In this document: positions 24,301 to 34,900 of the stretch, piece after piece
How the letters are laid out: every line of letters begins with the position of its first letter
Numbering within the stretch: position 1 is the stretch's first letter
Virus record (IMG/VR): IMGVR_UViG_3300010885_083408
Coordinates: 1-46,529 of that record
Source: a virus
Length of the DNA: 46,529 bases
Reading direction: 5' to 3' (one strand)
Made by a program: the position numbers and the translations under genes
The notes under the pieces: model-generated
Told to the model about the DNA's origin: nothing
What the model saw: the letters and a program-made list of their open reading frames with translations, nothing else
The model's database searches: none

Positions 24301-25369
24301 CATCAGCTTCAACAATACCAGAATTAAATTCACAGGCTACAAACTGGAAGGTCATACCTATGACAATCTGCCAACCAGCGCAGCCAGCTATACACAGACT
24401 GCCGACGTCATGGATCTTAACATACCCTATGTTGAGAACAGCAGTCCCAAGATTGTGCTCACCGATCTCAACGAAAACAATCGATTTGCCGGAGTGTCCA
24501 TTACCGCAGGGTCTGGAACGCAGACCTGGTTTGACAGTTTTGTTGGTCGTCTGGACCTCAACAGCGATGTTGATGCACTAAGTCCAGCGATTGACATGAG
24601 CTCGGCTCACCTCAATGTGATTCAGCATCGCATTGATAATCCAACTGCTAGCCAGCGTCTGGGCGGCGGAACCCTGCCACCCTATGGTACAACCAGCACC
24701 TTCATTGTATATCAGACCGTGGTCAGCAGCGTAACCAACATTGCCTTTAATAGTGCAGAACAAAGCATTGTCAGTGCCACAAGTTCGTTTGGTTTAATTG
24801 TTCCAGGCCGCTACATCACCATCAGTGGTGCAGCCAATGCCAGCAACAACAATACCAGCACTGGTCTGCGAGTAACCAATGTGAGTCAGGACGACAGTAA
24901 AATCTTTGTAAGCAGCAATACCATCGTGGACGAATTGGCTGGTAGTTCCATAACAATTCGTCAGCTACAGGACTTTACCGAAGAGGCAACGTTTATTGAC
25001 GCCAGCGGTGAAAGCAAGTATATTACACGCAAGATTAACCTGGAAAATCCTGCCAGCCAGCTCAAGATCATCATGGACATCAATTGTCCAGCCGAAGCGA
25101 ATTTTGATATCTACTATAAAGTTGGCAGTGCAACTCAGGACTTTAACCAGCTGGTCTGGGACAACTTCGAACAGTTGACTACACCTAGCAAGGACAACAA
25201 TCGCAGCGTGTTTACCGAATACGAAACCACCATCACTGGATTCGATAGTTCGGGCTTCCCTATTGATCTAAGCCCATTCACAGCCTTCCAGCTCAAGATT
25301 GTGATGCGCAGTACCAATGGAGCACGCATTCCTAAGTTTGCAAATCTTCGAGTAATTGCACATGCATAA
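18335..25369 (+). CDS. Very large virion protein with N-terminal DUF4815 domain (baseplate/fibre connector candidate)
   Basis: The protein has 2344 residues. The N-terminus, with APYFDDFDEQKKFYKILFRP and AVQTREINQLQTILQNQIA, then GDNIFKDGSQVIPG, is the DUF4815 signature seen in large structural proteins of aquatic T4-like phages. The middle is beta-rich. Residues about 1180-1230 form a helical coiled-coil segment (NLETRIANLEEVVTLSLLEV). A Thr/Pro-rich linker near residue 1660-1682 (KTTTTTRTY; PPAPPPEDP) precedes DPIAQSFKIPDGYDNGIFAT, a domain repeated in such proteins. Near residue 1875 a HPNHGYRNGDLVRF module resembles those in the proteins at 10804 and 41519. It follows gp8, where T4 has gp9-gp11, so it may link fibres to the wedge. 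No catalytic motif is visible. The stop overlaps the next start by eight bases. Confidence 0.75.
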   Translation: MNFNQAPYFDDFDEQKKFYKILFRPGVAVQTREINQLQTILQNQIANFGDNIFKDGSQVIPGQVQYNGKLSYIKLSAKSLGTNSLSYLEGKEISTGTLGTGVKAMVVKAMVDDGTDPDTLILTYISSDEGGSGTGAKTFSAGQTLYVVDEPALSITVLGGSASTGRSAVASVQKGVYYLKGYFVYVEEQTVVLQKYITDITALNAKVGLQYTESVVTADDDGSLYDNANTTTNYTAPGAHRFSIDAVLTSYSIDTETEDFYELIRIQDGVTQQITNRSQYNILGDTLARRTYDESGNYVVDPFKISIREHRNNSRGSWGSLVSYQVNDFIQVNGVYFVCVRAGTSALTQPTAFATADETAVVTDGTVYWRYTRSPRNNNGAYTPELGGDSSNLVYSIGRGRAYVRGYEIERTTQGNITVNKARNTSTTVSQSFTLANGNYIILDRNATWGMPDVSTGPQITLFDRVLGDSSYSTKFGYGRPVGTARVKFIDNDYTGGVKLGLYSVNMEPGKQLDRDVNSVAQIDSSAAVQTKTYKLSGNGVYRYTGNSQTSLAATANTITIPACTNSSTLFIVTSSGTFFTKVLTSGDTIQVTNTSNTVSSFLVSGIINDTSMIIKYVGGTGFATTAYLTSYSLVLPAYTVFGGYWGASTAAALTYELRPGDAVFLSSASVFVSGTVTKLFTYTDVHGDSRTRMTISSAATAVQARSGAGLDLYVQYTGQGASFVGNILGKYSVGVNSRKLTGQFSLRDVDGNTVLNPQPHQAVRIVAAGSDARLLTEQLNINDLININNYNILVTRRSDNLKVFGVCLDQAVVPSTTNYAAFVITNKVYDAGQANLLFKIDQVPAQITDNSYKIYKTENFALNNTSIITLTLNSTGSISESSFTNAPLDYLASIVDTTAITTQLGIYYVQPYGSTIQIFLNSSITNNVRVVYPVQKTATAGQLGGLKTKTLTYDQTAEILSSSLAQMTRVVLPHADVYRINKILMSRGFVTSWSVQAAATAIDVTGNYQLDDGQNDAFYDYSKLKLNPGAPTASGSIKVYYDYFLHGSGDFFTKDSYSPSQVPYEVIPDYKGVALRDYLDFRPLIGTNATLANVNMLRYGTSFTCSSNRYLPRKDKILIDKNAAFNVISSAPSNVPGDPLTSQANDIMEVFDVDLSAYTDNTDWPEIAYKVKENRRYTMKDIGNLETRIANLEEVVTLSLLEVKTKSLQIRDNKDSTLERYKTGFFVDPFRDQTNAENTPDNRFSIDPQNQTMQAHISPYGFPLVEKINYTAYTSTTGAGGELTPITAARANQNYQVTGDYITLPYTTSVVIKQLLATSSIAVCPFLTLTFLGQMKVYPDKDIYEDVTTIRLNVENKDNAQRLKEAVELGQRLYGSQYTIDAGATTKTITTKVDLGLIPYCRANTLAVVVTGLKPNTKHYPLIDGVDIRSYTTGAIKFTMQYLDLLKFYHIRPNGNKDWARWRSLTHTDTVRKRVSTKISKSGWTTERVTYFPKDYDTNLPSSKYGDAFRTAFATGASVYYREGGVVGSGVAMLQDGNTIYIANARGRLSPKYVRSRPANSYLFNGQWNIAGITGSYFSYLPIQLRTALQVCTDDTEGNLYSDDKGNLVFTIDFPNNDLQSFFSGDKHIVISDSPTDAPDDWTSRAEANYKVEGYKIVITKTTTTTRTYSPRYVPPAPPPEDPIAQSFKIPDGYDNGIFATGASVFFQAVPPSDALPLVFQLRVCDATGRPGPEEVPGTTIVKFASEITVDSSTANRATVFNFDHPVHLKPEVNYCMVLKTDSPRFRVWIAVLGQGDVLDPTKSYTTQGNLGSFFKSQNNTLWTEDQTADMKFQIHRAVFNTSVTGVAYVVNQNIPPKPLPTNPFTLMHGSAKIRVEHPNHGYRNGDLVRFHSQSYAAAYANSSGLTLAGIPVTEIFGTTIATEQVADTDLSLTVESCQLDSYVVTAQTIANLGDAATTAETLRADGGNGIFANSQVLYHVSTPQIPNISFNNTRIKFTGYKLEGHTYDNLPTSAASYTQTADVMDLNIPYVENSSPKIVLTDLNENNRFAGVSITAGSGTQTWFDSFVGRLDLNSDVDALSPAIDMSSAHLNVIQHRIDNPTASQRLGGGTLPPYGTTSTFIVYQTVVSSVTNIAFNSAEQSIVSATSSFGLIVPGRYITISGAANASNNNTSTGLRVTNVSQDDSKIFVSSNTIVDELAGSSITIRQLQDFTEEATFIDASGESKYITRKINLENPASQLKIIMDINCPAEANFDIYYKVGSATQDFNQLVWDNFEQLTTPSKDNNRSVFTEYETTITGFDSSGFPIDLSPFTAFQLKIVMRSTNGARIPKFANLRVIAHA

Positions 25370-25616
25370 TTGGAAAGACAACCTGGCCAGAGTTGAAGAC
25401 GAACCAGCTCTGGTCAAGGATCTATTTACTGGAGCTGTCATTGACAGAGATACCAGCGCCTATGAAAAATATCTGGCCGCAAAAAATGCCAGACAGCAGC
25501 AAAGAGATCAAATCGATAGTTTGGAGAGTCGTATAAATAACGTTGAACATGGAATTACTGACATCAAATCTCTGCTGACTAGACTGCTGGAAAATCAAAA
25601 TGGCCATAACAACTAA
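25362..25616 (+). CDS. Small coiled-coil protein, unknown function
   Basis: This 84-residue protein starts at the ATG at 25362, whose first eight bases overlap the end of the DUF4815 gene (ATGCATAA). A TTG two codons earlier is less likely. It is highly charged, with DLFTGAVIDRDTSAYEKYLA near residues 20-40, where VIDRDTSAYEKYLA is a pattern I associate with small phage structural proteins. A C-terminal helix follows with regular spacing of hydrophobic residues (LESRINNVEHGITDIKSLLT), suggesting a coiled coil. It may be an assembly factor or a connector for the large proteins on either side. It overlaps the next gene by 17 bases. A late promoter octamer lies within it. Confidence 0.7.
   Translation: MHNWKDNLARVEDEPALVKDLFTGAVIDRDTSAYEKYLAAKNARQQQRDQIDSLESRINNVEHGITDIKSLLTRLLENQNGHNN
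25532..25539 (+). promoter_or_regulatory. T4 late promoter octamer TATAAATA (exact consensus)
   Basis: TATAAATA matches the T4 late consensus in all eight positions. It lies inside the small coiled-coil gene, 60 bases before the ATG at 25600. It would drive the LtfC-like gene and the giant fibre gene behind it. Confidence 0.7.
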
Positions 25617-25938
25617 TCTTACCATAGACCAGGGCGCGGACTTTCAGGCTGTAATCAAGTTATATACAAGCCTGAGCACCCCGCTGGATCTGACTGGTTA
25701 TACAGGTACTGCGCAACTTCGTCGAAGCTATGACAGCACCACATCCAGTGGCGCCTTTACCGTGGCAATACCACAGCCACAGAACGGCGAAGTGTATTTA
25801 ACCATGACGCACAGCAGCACCGCTGTATTAAAATACGGGAGATATCTTTACGATGTACTAATCTCTGACACCAGCTCGGGAACCTGGACCCGAGCCGTGG
25901 AGGGAATAGTCACTGTAATGCCAAGAGTTACTAGGTAA
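25600..25938 (+). CDS. Small beta-sandwich virion protein (LtfC/BppU-N-like)
   Basis: This 112-residue protein begins MAITTNLTIDQGADFQAVIK. The layout of beta strands, with LDLTGYTGTAQLRRSYDST, then GEVYLTMTHSST and LKYGRYLYDVLISD, ending RAVEGIVTVMPRVTR, fits the small Ig-like domain found in lactococcal BppU N-termini, LtfC and many phage appendage proteins. These domains normally attach fibres or receptor-binding proteins to the baseplate. Its position directly before the giant fibre gene supports a connector or collar role. The gene overlaps the upstream coding region by 17 bases and is separated from the giant gene by six bases, so the pair is probably translated from the same late transcript. 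Confidence 0.65.
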   Translation: MAITTNLTIDQGADFQAVIKLYTSLSTPLDLTGYTGTAQLRRSYDSTTSSGAFTVAIPQPQNGEVYLTMTHSSTAVLKYGRYLYDVLISDTSSGTWTRAVEGIVTVMPRVTR

Positions 25939-25944
25939 GAGCAC

Positions 25945-28900
25945 ATGACAATCCGCAAGGTATTGGGTGCCACGTCTAGTCTGGTAACAAGAGCTGAATT
26001 AGTCAGCGGCGCCCCCGTAGTTATTTCCAAGGCCATTGTTAGCCGTAGTCAGATACAGGCTCAGCTTCAGCCGAGCTCGGGCATCATCAAGGTTGCCCAG
26101 AATCCCACCACTCTCATTGGCCGGGTGTTCTACGACACCGACGGCGGACTGAGCCGATTCCTGCGCGATTATTTAATTGGATCAGACAGCATACTGCTGT
26201 CCTTGATTATTGGACGCAGTTTCAACGAGGTGCTGAGCGCAGTAGATCTGTTCAGCATTACTCAGTTTTATCTAAGCAGAGTTGTTGTAGACACCGCAAG
26301 CTTCAGTGAAAGCTCTACACTGCGTGTCTCCAAGTCAGCGCAGGATTATCTTACTCTGGGTGAAACCTCGGCAAAAACTGCCAGCAAAACCCTGGCAGAT
26401 CAAATTCAAATTCTCGATGTTCTGGATTTTGTCTACCGAATCATAGGCATTGCTCCACGCGACACACTTACTCTGGGCGATTATCAAAATCTCAGAGTCG
26501 CGCAATTAAAACTAGAAACTCTGGGCGTGTTTGAGGCTGTCAACAAGCTGTCGGGCAAGCCCGTGGCCGACAGCGTGTCCATACTAAGTAGCCTGGACAT
26601 CGAAGCCCTGATTGGTCTTGTACGTCGTGAAACAGTTCAGGTTCAGGAAGCACGTGCCCTGACTGTGAGCCTGCCCAAGATCGAAGACTTGACTGCGGAA
26701 GATACGCCGTATAAACTCATTGGTAAACCGCAGAGCGAAATCATTGATGCCCGCGAAGTCCTTGTGCCATTGATAGGCAAAGGATTATCAGAACAAATCA
26801 ATTCAGTTGAAACCCGAGCTTTTTATATAACTGCACCCAAGATCGAAGACTTGACTGCGGATGATGTGCCCTATAAACTCGTTGGTAAACCTCAGCTAGA
26901 CGAAGTCAACACCGAGGCTGTCTATGTTCCATTGATTGGCAAAGGATTGTCGGAACGAATTACTGCCACGGAAAGCAAGATCTTTGATCTATCACTGACC
27001 AAGACCGACAGTCTGTATGGTGTGCAGGAAAACATCTACAAGTTGTTTGATCTGAGTCTGGTCAATCGCGATCCAGCCACGGTTAGTATACTGGATACAT
27101 CTAGCCTGTTGCCCATCAAGCTGGTGCAGGATCTGTTTGCCCAATCCGACTTCCGTGTACTAGACATAAGCAAATCTTTTGCCGACATTGCCAGCATGCT
27201 GGATCTTGCCGGAGTCTACGACGGCAACGTATTTGACTGGATAACCAATCGCTTTGATACACTGATAACCAATGATGTTATTGCCAGAGTGTCTCGCACC
27301 AGTCGCAGTATTGACGACATCGTCAATTCCAATGATGATTTTGCCCGCGTGTTTTCGGTTCAGCGACTTCTGCAGGATACGCAGACTCAGTCCGATGTTC
27401 GTAGTCTGTTCATCACTTCACTTAAATCAGACTCAGTCAGCTCTGCGCAGGACCGAATCTACAAGCTCGTGGGAGCTAGACGCACGGATCAGCAGGAAAT
27501 TGTAGATGCCGGCGCCACCAAATTCTTTGGACTGAATATACTCACAGATCCAGAGATGCTAGAAAAGGCCGAGTTTGTGATACTAAAAGCTGGTATCAAT
27601 GACACCGCGGCCAGCACCGAATATTTTATGCGCAGATTCAATGCCACTCGAGGCTTTGCAGAATCCGCGTATTTTGGCGATGGGCCATTCCTGAGTCAGC
27701 TTAAAAGAGTCGCTGACACGTCTACATCCACCGACAATTTTGCCAAGGTCTGGCAGGCTGGACGCCGTGTCAATGATGCTGTTGGCAGAGAAGATCGGAT
27801 CTACAAGTTTGTGCAGAAGATGCCGGCACACAGTCTGGTCATTGGCGAAAGAATTCGGAGCTTTGGGTTCACCAAGCTGCTGCAGGACATTGCTGCCATG
27901 GTGGATCTGGCCGGCATCTTCGACGGCAACATCTACAACTTCAGCAAGTCCATTAGCGAGCCAACACTCAATGTCAGTGAATTCCTGGCACGTGCCGTAA
28001 AATTCCGTCGTCGTAGTCGCGATGGTTTCATCGACAACGTAACCATAACCGATTTTCTGAGCATTGTCATACCCATTGGACTGCAGGATGTTTTCCAGGT
28101 TCGGGATCTGCCTCCGATATTTGTCGGTGGCCGTGTGGTCCGCGAGCAACAACCAGCCAACGACGTGTTCTATCGTCAGGTAGCTTTCTATCGCTATCCA
28201 CATCACAACGACATCGGCATAGCTGGCGAAGGTTTCAACAGCATCACACCGGCGCTGGACGACAGTCCATTTGGTACTGCGCCAGCCAAGAGTTTTGTAA
28301 CTGCCATACCCAGCCCCACCAAGGGAGACACCACCTCCACCGCCGTGGTGGTAGGCGGCATTGGTGCCTTCCGAAATCAACCTGGTCGTGAAACTGCTCA
28401 GTTATTGCTGAACATCGATGCCAAGGCTGGTGCCACCTACACCACCACCAGCAAGACCACGGACTTTGTCATACCCAATGCCAGTTTCAAGATTCGCAGT
28501 TCGCCGGCTCACAACAGTTCCGTGGGTACAATTATTCGACCCCGAGATCGCGATCAGGTCGGCACCGTAGATTTCCAGACTTATATACTGCTGGGCGGCC
28601 GCCGTGTCGGCGATTCAGTGCTGCTGGGACGATCCGACGGTCTGGGTTTCAAGGTATCGGGATTTGAAACTTCGGTACTTCCCTTTAATTATTTCACGGT
28701 GCAGACCACGGGCACCACCAGCACCGCAGCTGTGGTGCCCACAACCTCGATATTAACTGATATAGCAACCGGCAATCTTGTTGGGAGCTACGACGACGGC
28801 TACGTGCCCTATGCGCTGCCCTGGAATGTCAGCTGGTATGGTCGTAGCAGCAACACCATCTACATAGGCACCAACAGCTACATCACCTTTGATAGTGGAC

Positions 28901-31900
28901 AGGCTTCCTTTACTGGAATTTTTGCCGCTGCCGCTGGCAACTTGACGGGCATACTGAGCGTCAATGCCGGCTCGTTGGGATTATCCTCGGATTATATTCT
29001 TGACAGCCTGGGTGCTGCCATCACTGGTACTGCTCCTAATCGCATAGCCACGGTTGTCTACAAAGGCCATCAGTATGGTTATACTCCAACAACCGACGAC
29101 GATTATAATACCTGGCAGGTTCAGTTCTTTGAGGCTCGCCCCTGGCAGCACAGCATCAGAATGCAGGCCACGCGTGGCTACAGTTTCTTTGACACCAGCA
29201 TAGGTGCCTACAGCAGCAGCGCCGCAGTCAACATCTGGACCAATGGTTATGATCTTCAGGCAACTCAGGTTCGCCAAGTTACCGATCCTGCGATCATGCA
29301 GATTGGCACCAGCTCTAGCTTTACCTTTGCCACCAGCAGCTATGCGGTACAGGGAGCGGCCACGCTCATCGGTGAGGTCACGCCTTTCTTCTTCATTGGC
29401 AGAAAATTTGATGCCGTGCAGCTTGGTACTGCGTTGAGACCCAGCAGCAGCAATGTAAACCTAGTGGCGTTCAGCACCGACATCGGCGCAGCTGCCTGGG
29501 ACATTGGTGCCAGCTACATCACGGTCACCAGAAACGTTGCCGACAGCTATGGCATCAATCCCTTTGGTGTTACTTCACAGGTTACACAGCTGACCAGCAC
29601 TGCGGCTCAGGAAATCGACGGCAAGGGTAACCCAACTGGTAACTGGCCGTCAGCGTATTTTGGACAGAAACTACTCAGCGGTGTTGGTCGAAACCAGCCA
29701 CACAATTTCAGTGTGTGGGTAAGAACAACCACGGGCAATACTGCTAGCTTTGGCATTGCTGCTTCTACAGCGGGTGCGGCCGGTACCTTCAACACTCAAC
29801 TTGCCATTACCGCGACTCCGGTCTGGACTCGTTATGATCTGGATTTCACACCCACGGTGGCCACCCCCAACATCATGTTTGGTACGCCGTCTGGTGATGC
29901 TAATCGGTTTACCGACGGCTCGGCTCCGGTGTATGTCTGGGGCGCACAGGTTACACCTGGCAGCGGTGTAAGAGCTACTTATACGCCAACAACCAGTGGC
30001 GCAATTATTGTACCCGCAGATCGTTTCAGCGGCGACCCGCTGGAAAACGTCAGCTATTTTATGGGCAAACGTGCCAAGGTTGGTGTGGCATCAACCACCA
30101 GTGGTATCTCCACCAGTGCCAGCGGTGTGCTGGATCCGGTTATTGTTGGATCACGCTATCCTGGTGTGCGTCGTGTCAGCGGCGATGTGTTTGAAAATGT
30201 CAAGATTGTAGACACCAAGAGTCTGACTGACGTTGTAGTCGAGCCCTACAACAACATCATGCCAGAGTTTGCCAGCGTGGTCTACAACAGCATTGGTTAT
30301 CCAGCTGGTACCCAGGGCTGGGCCATAGACGATCAATATGCTCTGCCTCGTCTGGTCGACGACGAAAATCTCGGTATCTGGAACTACACCACCAGCGGTG
30401 TTGTGCGCGGCACCATCAGTGTTCTCACACCCGATGAAACTGCTATTAGCTATCAGGAAAACAACGCCAGCTATGGACAGCCTGTTGGACAAGTAGCAGT
30501 GCAGGCATTTAATTCTCCGTTCTGGGTTGGCGGTCTGCCCTTTGGTTCTGTCACCATGGACCTCAGTCGCACCCGTCTGTTGTTTGGCAGTGGTTCCAGC
30601 ATCAATCTTGGCACTACATCGGAAAGCGCGGTCTACGACTGGCCCAGTGTAGACAATTTCAATTATCTCTGGGTCAGCAGCACCATTACCTTGCTCAACG
30701 CTGTGGGCAATCCAGTTGATTACCCAGTCACGCTGGTGGATGAAAACGGTGCTCTGGTTACAACACCGCGCGGAGATAATGCGCCCTATCTCAGCATCGT
30801 CGAAGGGCTGCCTGCCGCGGGCTGGACTGGCTGGCGCGTAGTGCAGGCACAATGGTGGGCTCCCGAATTCTATAATTATTACAACAACAGGCTTCAGTAT
30901 TCCACGGAATTTGATGGCTTTGGCACCAGCTATCTGCGTGCCGTAACCGTGGAAATTGCTTTATATCGTCATACCGCTACTGGTCAGCAGATCATTAGTT
31001 ATGCCCAGCCCTACTATGGGCCACAGAACGTCAATGCATCATTGTTGATGCTCAGCGACAATCGCGCATACTATGGCGATTCGATCTACATAGCGCCAAC
31101 TGTGTCGTCAACTGCAGTAATGTTGAGCGGCCGCCGCGGATTTTTTACAGCCCGAAGTCTGGGGTATGCTGGTCTTTCTCTTACCAATGAAGAACTTTAT
31201 AGCGGAGCTCGTCCAGCCAATCGAGTTGGAACAGCAACCAGCTATGCAACCAGCGTTGTTAGTCAAAATACAAACTATCCACCGTCCTATGTTACCAGCG
31301 TGGGTGTTAGATTTGGTAGCATGGAGCCTAACAGTTCAGATGCCACCGTGGTTGAAGCTTTATACCATGGCAGTTACTCACCATACTACGTGGTTACCGT
31401 GGATCGCTATGGCGATGGCGTGGATCAGGTCGCCATGGTATATCACACATCACCCAGTTTGGCTGCATTTGCTGCACCAGATTATAGCACCACGGGCTGG
31501 GATAGTACTACTCAGCAGTTTGTGCGTCCCGGTACCTACGTGGCCAGCGTCTATGTTGATCCAAGCAAGGTTACCTCGGGTGCAACTCCCAGTGATAGTC
31601 CAGTAGACGCTCAGGCCCTGGGCGTTACAGTCTATACTGTGGGCAACAACCCCAACCTGACTTCCACCACCACGGGCTACAATAACTTCCTGGATGCCAG
31701 CAGCATAGCAACCGTGTACTTCCAGGCCGGCTATGCCACCAACAGCAGCACTGGATTGACCTATCCAACCTTGACCGCGGCTAGCAGCGTGGGATCGGTA
31801 TCCAACATCACGGTAACGCCGGAAAGAATCTGGTTGGATGCCAATGGAAACATGGTTGGAGATCCTGCGCTGAGTTCACAGACCTATGTCGCTGGCACCT

Positions 31901-34900
31901 ATGTTGATACTGCAATCTGGTATCGCGTAAGTTTTGTCTACAATGTAAATACATCGATATCGGTTCTGCGTGGATTGTCTGGCGATGATAGCTATCTGGC
32001 TCATCGCGATGCTGGACCAAACACCGCGGGTGTGCGTCGTTTCCGCATGCGTTTCAGTCAGCATGCTGTCTGGGGTGGAGTTGTTGCGCCTGTGTCCAAC
32101 TCGCTGACTATGCCCACCCGCAACTTCCGTCTGCAGGCACCGCAGCTAGAATATGCGCCTCGCACACAGACCAGACCCAGCAGGTACATCAACACTCTGT
32201 ACAGAACAACAGGAACCAACAGTGTTTCGCAGATAACAGCGACTCAAGCCACGCAGACCTACGAACGAGTCAAACAAACCGGTAAAGTCATAGCCGATAC
32301 CCTGGATTACGCTACATCTGCTACACTGAATGCAGCCGCGCTCAGCGGGTCTACTCTGTGGGCCAGCGCCAGTGGTGTAGTATATGAGACCGAGGTCAGC
32401 AATAACTGCATTGTAAATACCCTGTTTAGTCTGGTCAACATCAGCGGAACTCGATTTATTCAGACCACGTCCAGCACGGCTTCATCCTGGACTCTGAATT
32501 TCTCCTATCTGGTGGGCGCCAGCGGCAACGGATATGGTAGTTTAGAAAACGGTGAAAATTATGTGCTGCAATATCGCAGCACCAGCACATCTAGCTGGAC
32601 CACGGCCACCACGCTGTGGTTTGGCGGCAGTTCCTGGACACAGGGCAGTACTTATCGCCAGACGTCATATACTCTGACACTGGGCACAACAACCAGTCTG
32701 AGCTGGCGGTTTGCCTTGTTCAATGTTGATGCTGGAAACACTGCTGATGGTGCGGCTTTGTCTGGTGTTACCATTCGCACCAACAGTGTTTCCAGCATCA
32801 ACTCGGTCTCCATGACAAGCCCCGTGGGCCTGTCCGACAGGGTTGCAGTTGCCGGCACAGAAACCAATCCGCTGTTATTGTACAGCAGTGGGCTGGTTAC
32901 CCGCACCGGTGTCACAGAAAGAATTCAGAGTCTGCTGGGCAAGCTCACGCGCGATACGCTGATCCTGGGCCGCGGCACTGTCAGCGAAACCTATCCCGAA
33001 CGACGCAGTGGCGACAATCTAGACAATCCAGCGTTCTTTATAAACAAATCAGCCAAGACTGGAACCACCTCGGTGTTTACTGGTGTAGCCACCAGTGTGA
33101 CGTCGGTGGCCACCAGCACCGAACGCATCTTCATAGGCGACCCTAGTTTGTCTGGCCTGCGTCGCATCAGCGGACAGTATCTGGAAAACACGACCTTCTA
33201 TGTCAGCAAGTCAGCCAAGCAGGGTCGAGTATCGTCCATAGCCATACAGACTATACTGGGCAACAATGGAGCTGCCAGTTCAGTATTGTTGTCACAGACT
33301 ACCTCGGACACCGACGTAGTTGGTACACTGAGTGCCTATGCTGATGTCCGAACCTTTGTACGCTATCCCTGGTACAACAACTTTGATGGAGTGCCCGGTG
33401 CCTTTGCCGATGGTTCGACCATAACAGACCCTGCCCAGTTGTTGGTGGGCAAACGCGCTACCCGAGGTACAGATCCAGTCTCGGCCACGGACGTCACCGG
33501 CGTCTTCAGTCCCTACCTGCCCAAGCTCATCATCAAGGATGCCAAGCGCGGTGCTGCCGGCACCTATCTAATCAACACCATAGATCCAAACCCCGACGTG
33601 GAGTACGGCTATGGTAGTTCAGCAACCGTGACTGCCGGACCCTATGACTTTGATGCCGTGGGCACCCTGGATCAGTTCTATCTGACCTACATGCTATATC
33701 GTCTGTTCCAGGAGAATACGCAGATACTGGACAACGATGCTTTCTTTATCACCAAGTTGTTGCGTGACTCCGCGGTCATGCTGGACCTCACCGATGTGTT
33801 TGATGGTCTGGTGTTCAACAGCGTTCTAAACAGAAATGAGACAGTAACCTTTGGCAGTGGACAGACCAGCATTACCTTCCCTGCAGCCAGACGAACCGGT
33901 GCCAATGAGCGTGTAGTTCTTGACACATCACAGACCAAGTTTGAGGTGTTGACACAGCCCGACAATGATGCGTTGTTCATCACCAAGCCCATGGACACCG
34001 TGGACAATGCCAACAGAACGGTTACTGTGTTGGATGCCGATCGGTTGTTGGTGGGCAAACGCGCCACAGTTGGCACAGATCCAGTTTTGGCCACGGACGT
34101 CACTGGCAGTTTTAGTCCCTATGTTCCACGCTTCATTGGCAAGACTGCCAAGCGCGGTGCCAGTGGCACAGTGGCACTCAAGACCATTGACGGCACAGTC
34201 AACGATGGCCTCTACAGTTCCTTTGCAGTAACCTATGGCAGCTATGACATCGATCTGGTGGGCAGCATTGACTTACTGACTCTGCAGTTCAGCGGTCCTC
34301 GCAGATTCTTTGAAACCCTGTTGATTGGCAGTGGCTTTGACCAGCGTCAGGACAATCTAGAAAATGTTCGCTTCTTTGTTGGTCAACGCGCAGGCCTGGA
34401 TCAGGGATCATTTGATAGTTTTGATCCAGCAGTGATGCTGGACCGAATTACCGCGTTCAACGCCACCAAGGGACTGCTGATAGATGCCACGCCAGCGCTG
34501 GACGACAGTCGGTTCAGTCCATATCCTGCAAAATTCCTGAGCCTGAGTGCCAAGCAGGGCCGCAGTGTTACCTTTAGCAGCATCACGGTTACCCTGCGTG
34601 ATCCCGACACCCTGTATGCGGGTGCAACCACATCGCTGGTGAGTCGCATAGATCGTCTGGAAAGAACCTTGTTCTTTGTCAGCAAGTCTGCGGATGCTGT
34701 AGTGCCTGCGCAGGTGGTGATTGGCGGCGACACTGGCTTCCGTTATCAAAGCACAGAAAGCCAGCTAGAAAACACCAAGTTCCTGGTGCTAAAACGTGCC
34801 ACAGTTGGCGCCGATCCGGCCACCGTGATTGATCGTGGCCAGTTCAGCATCTATCCAAGTCGCTTCTTCAGCAAGACAGCTCAGCTGGGTGCAGCCACCA

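Noticed and set aside
27583-28380. Antisense ORF of 265 codons opposite the giant fibre gene
   Set aside because: No recognisable domain, no ribosome binding site, and complete overlap with a well-supported frame.
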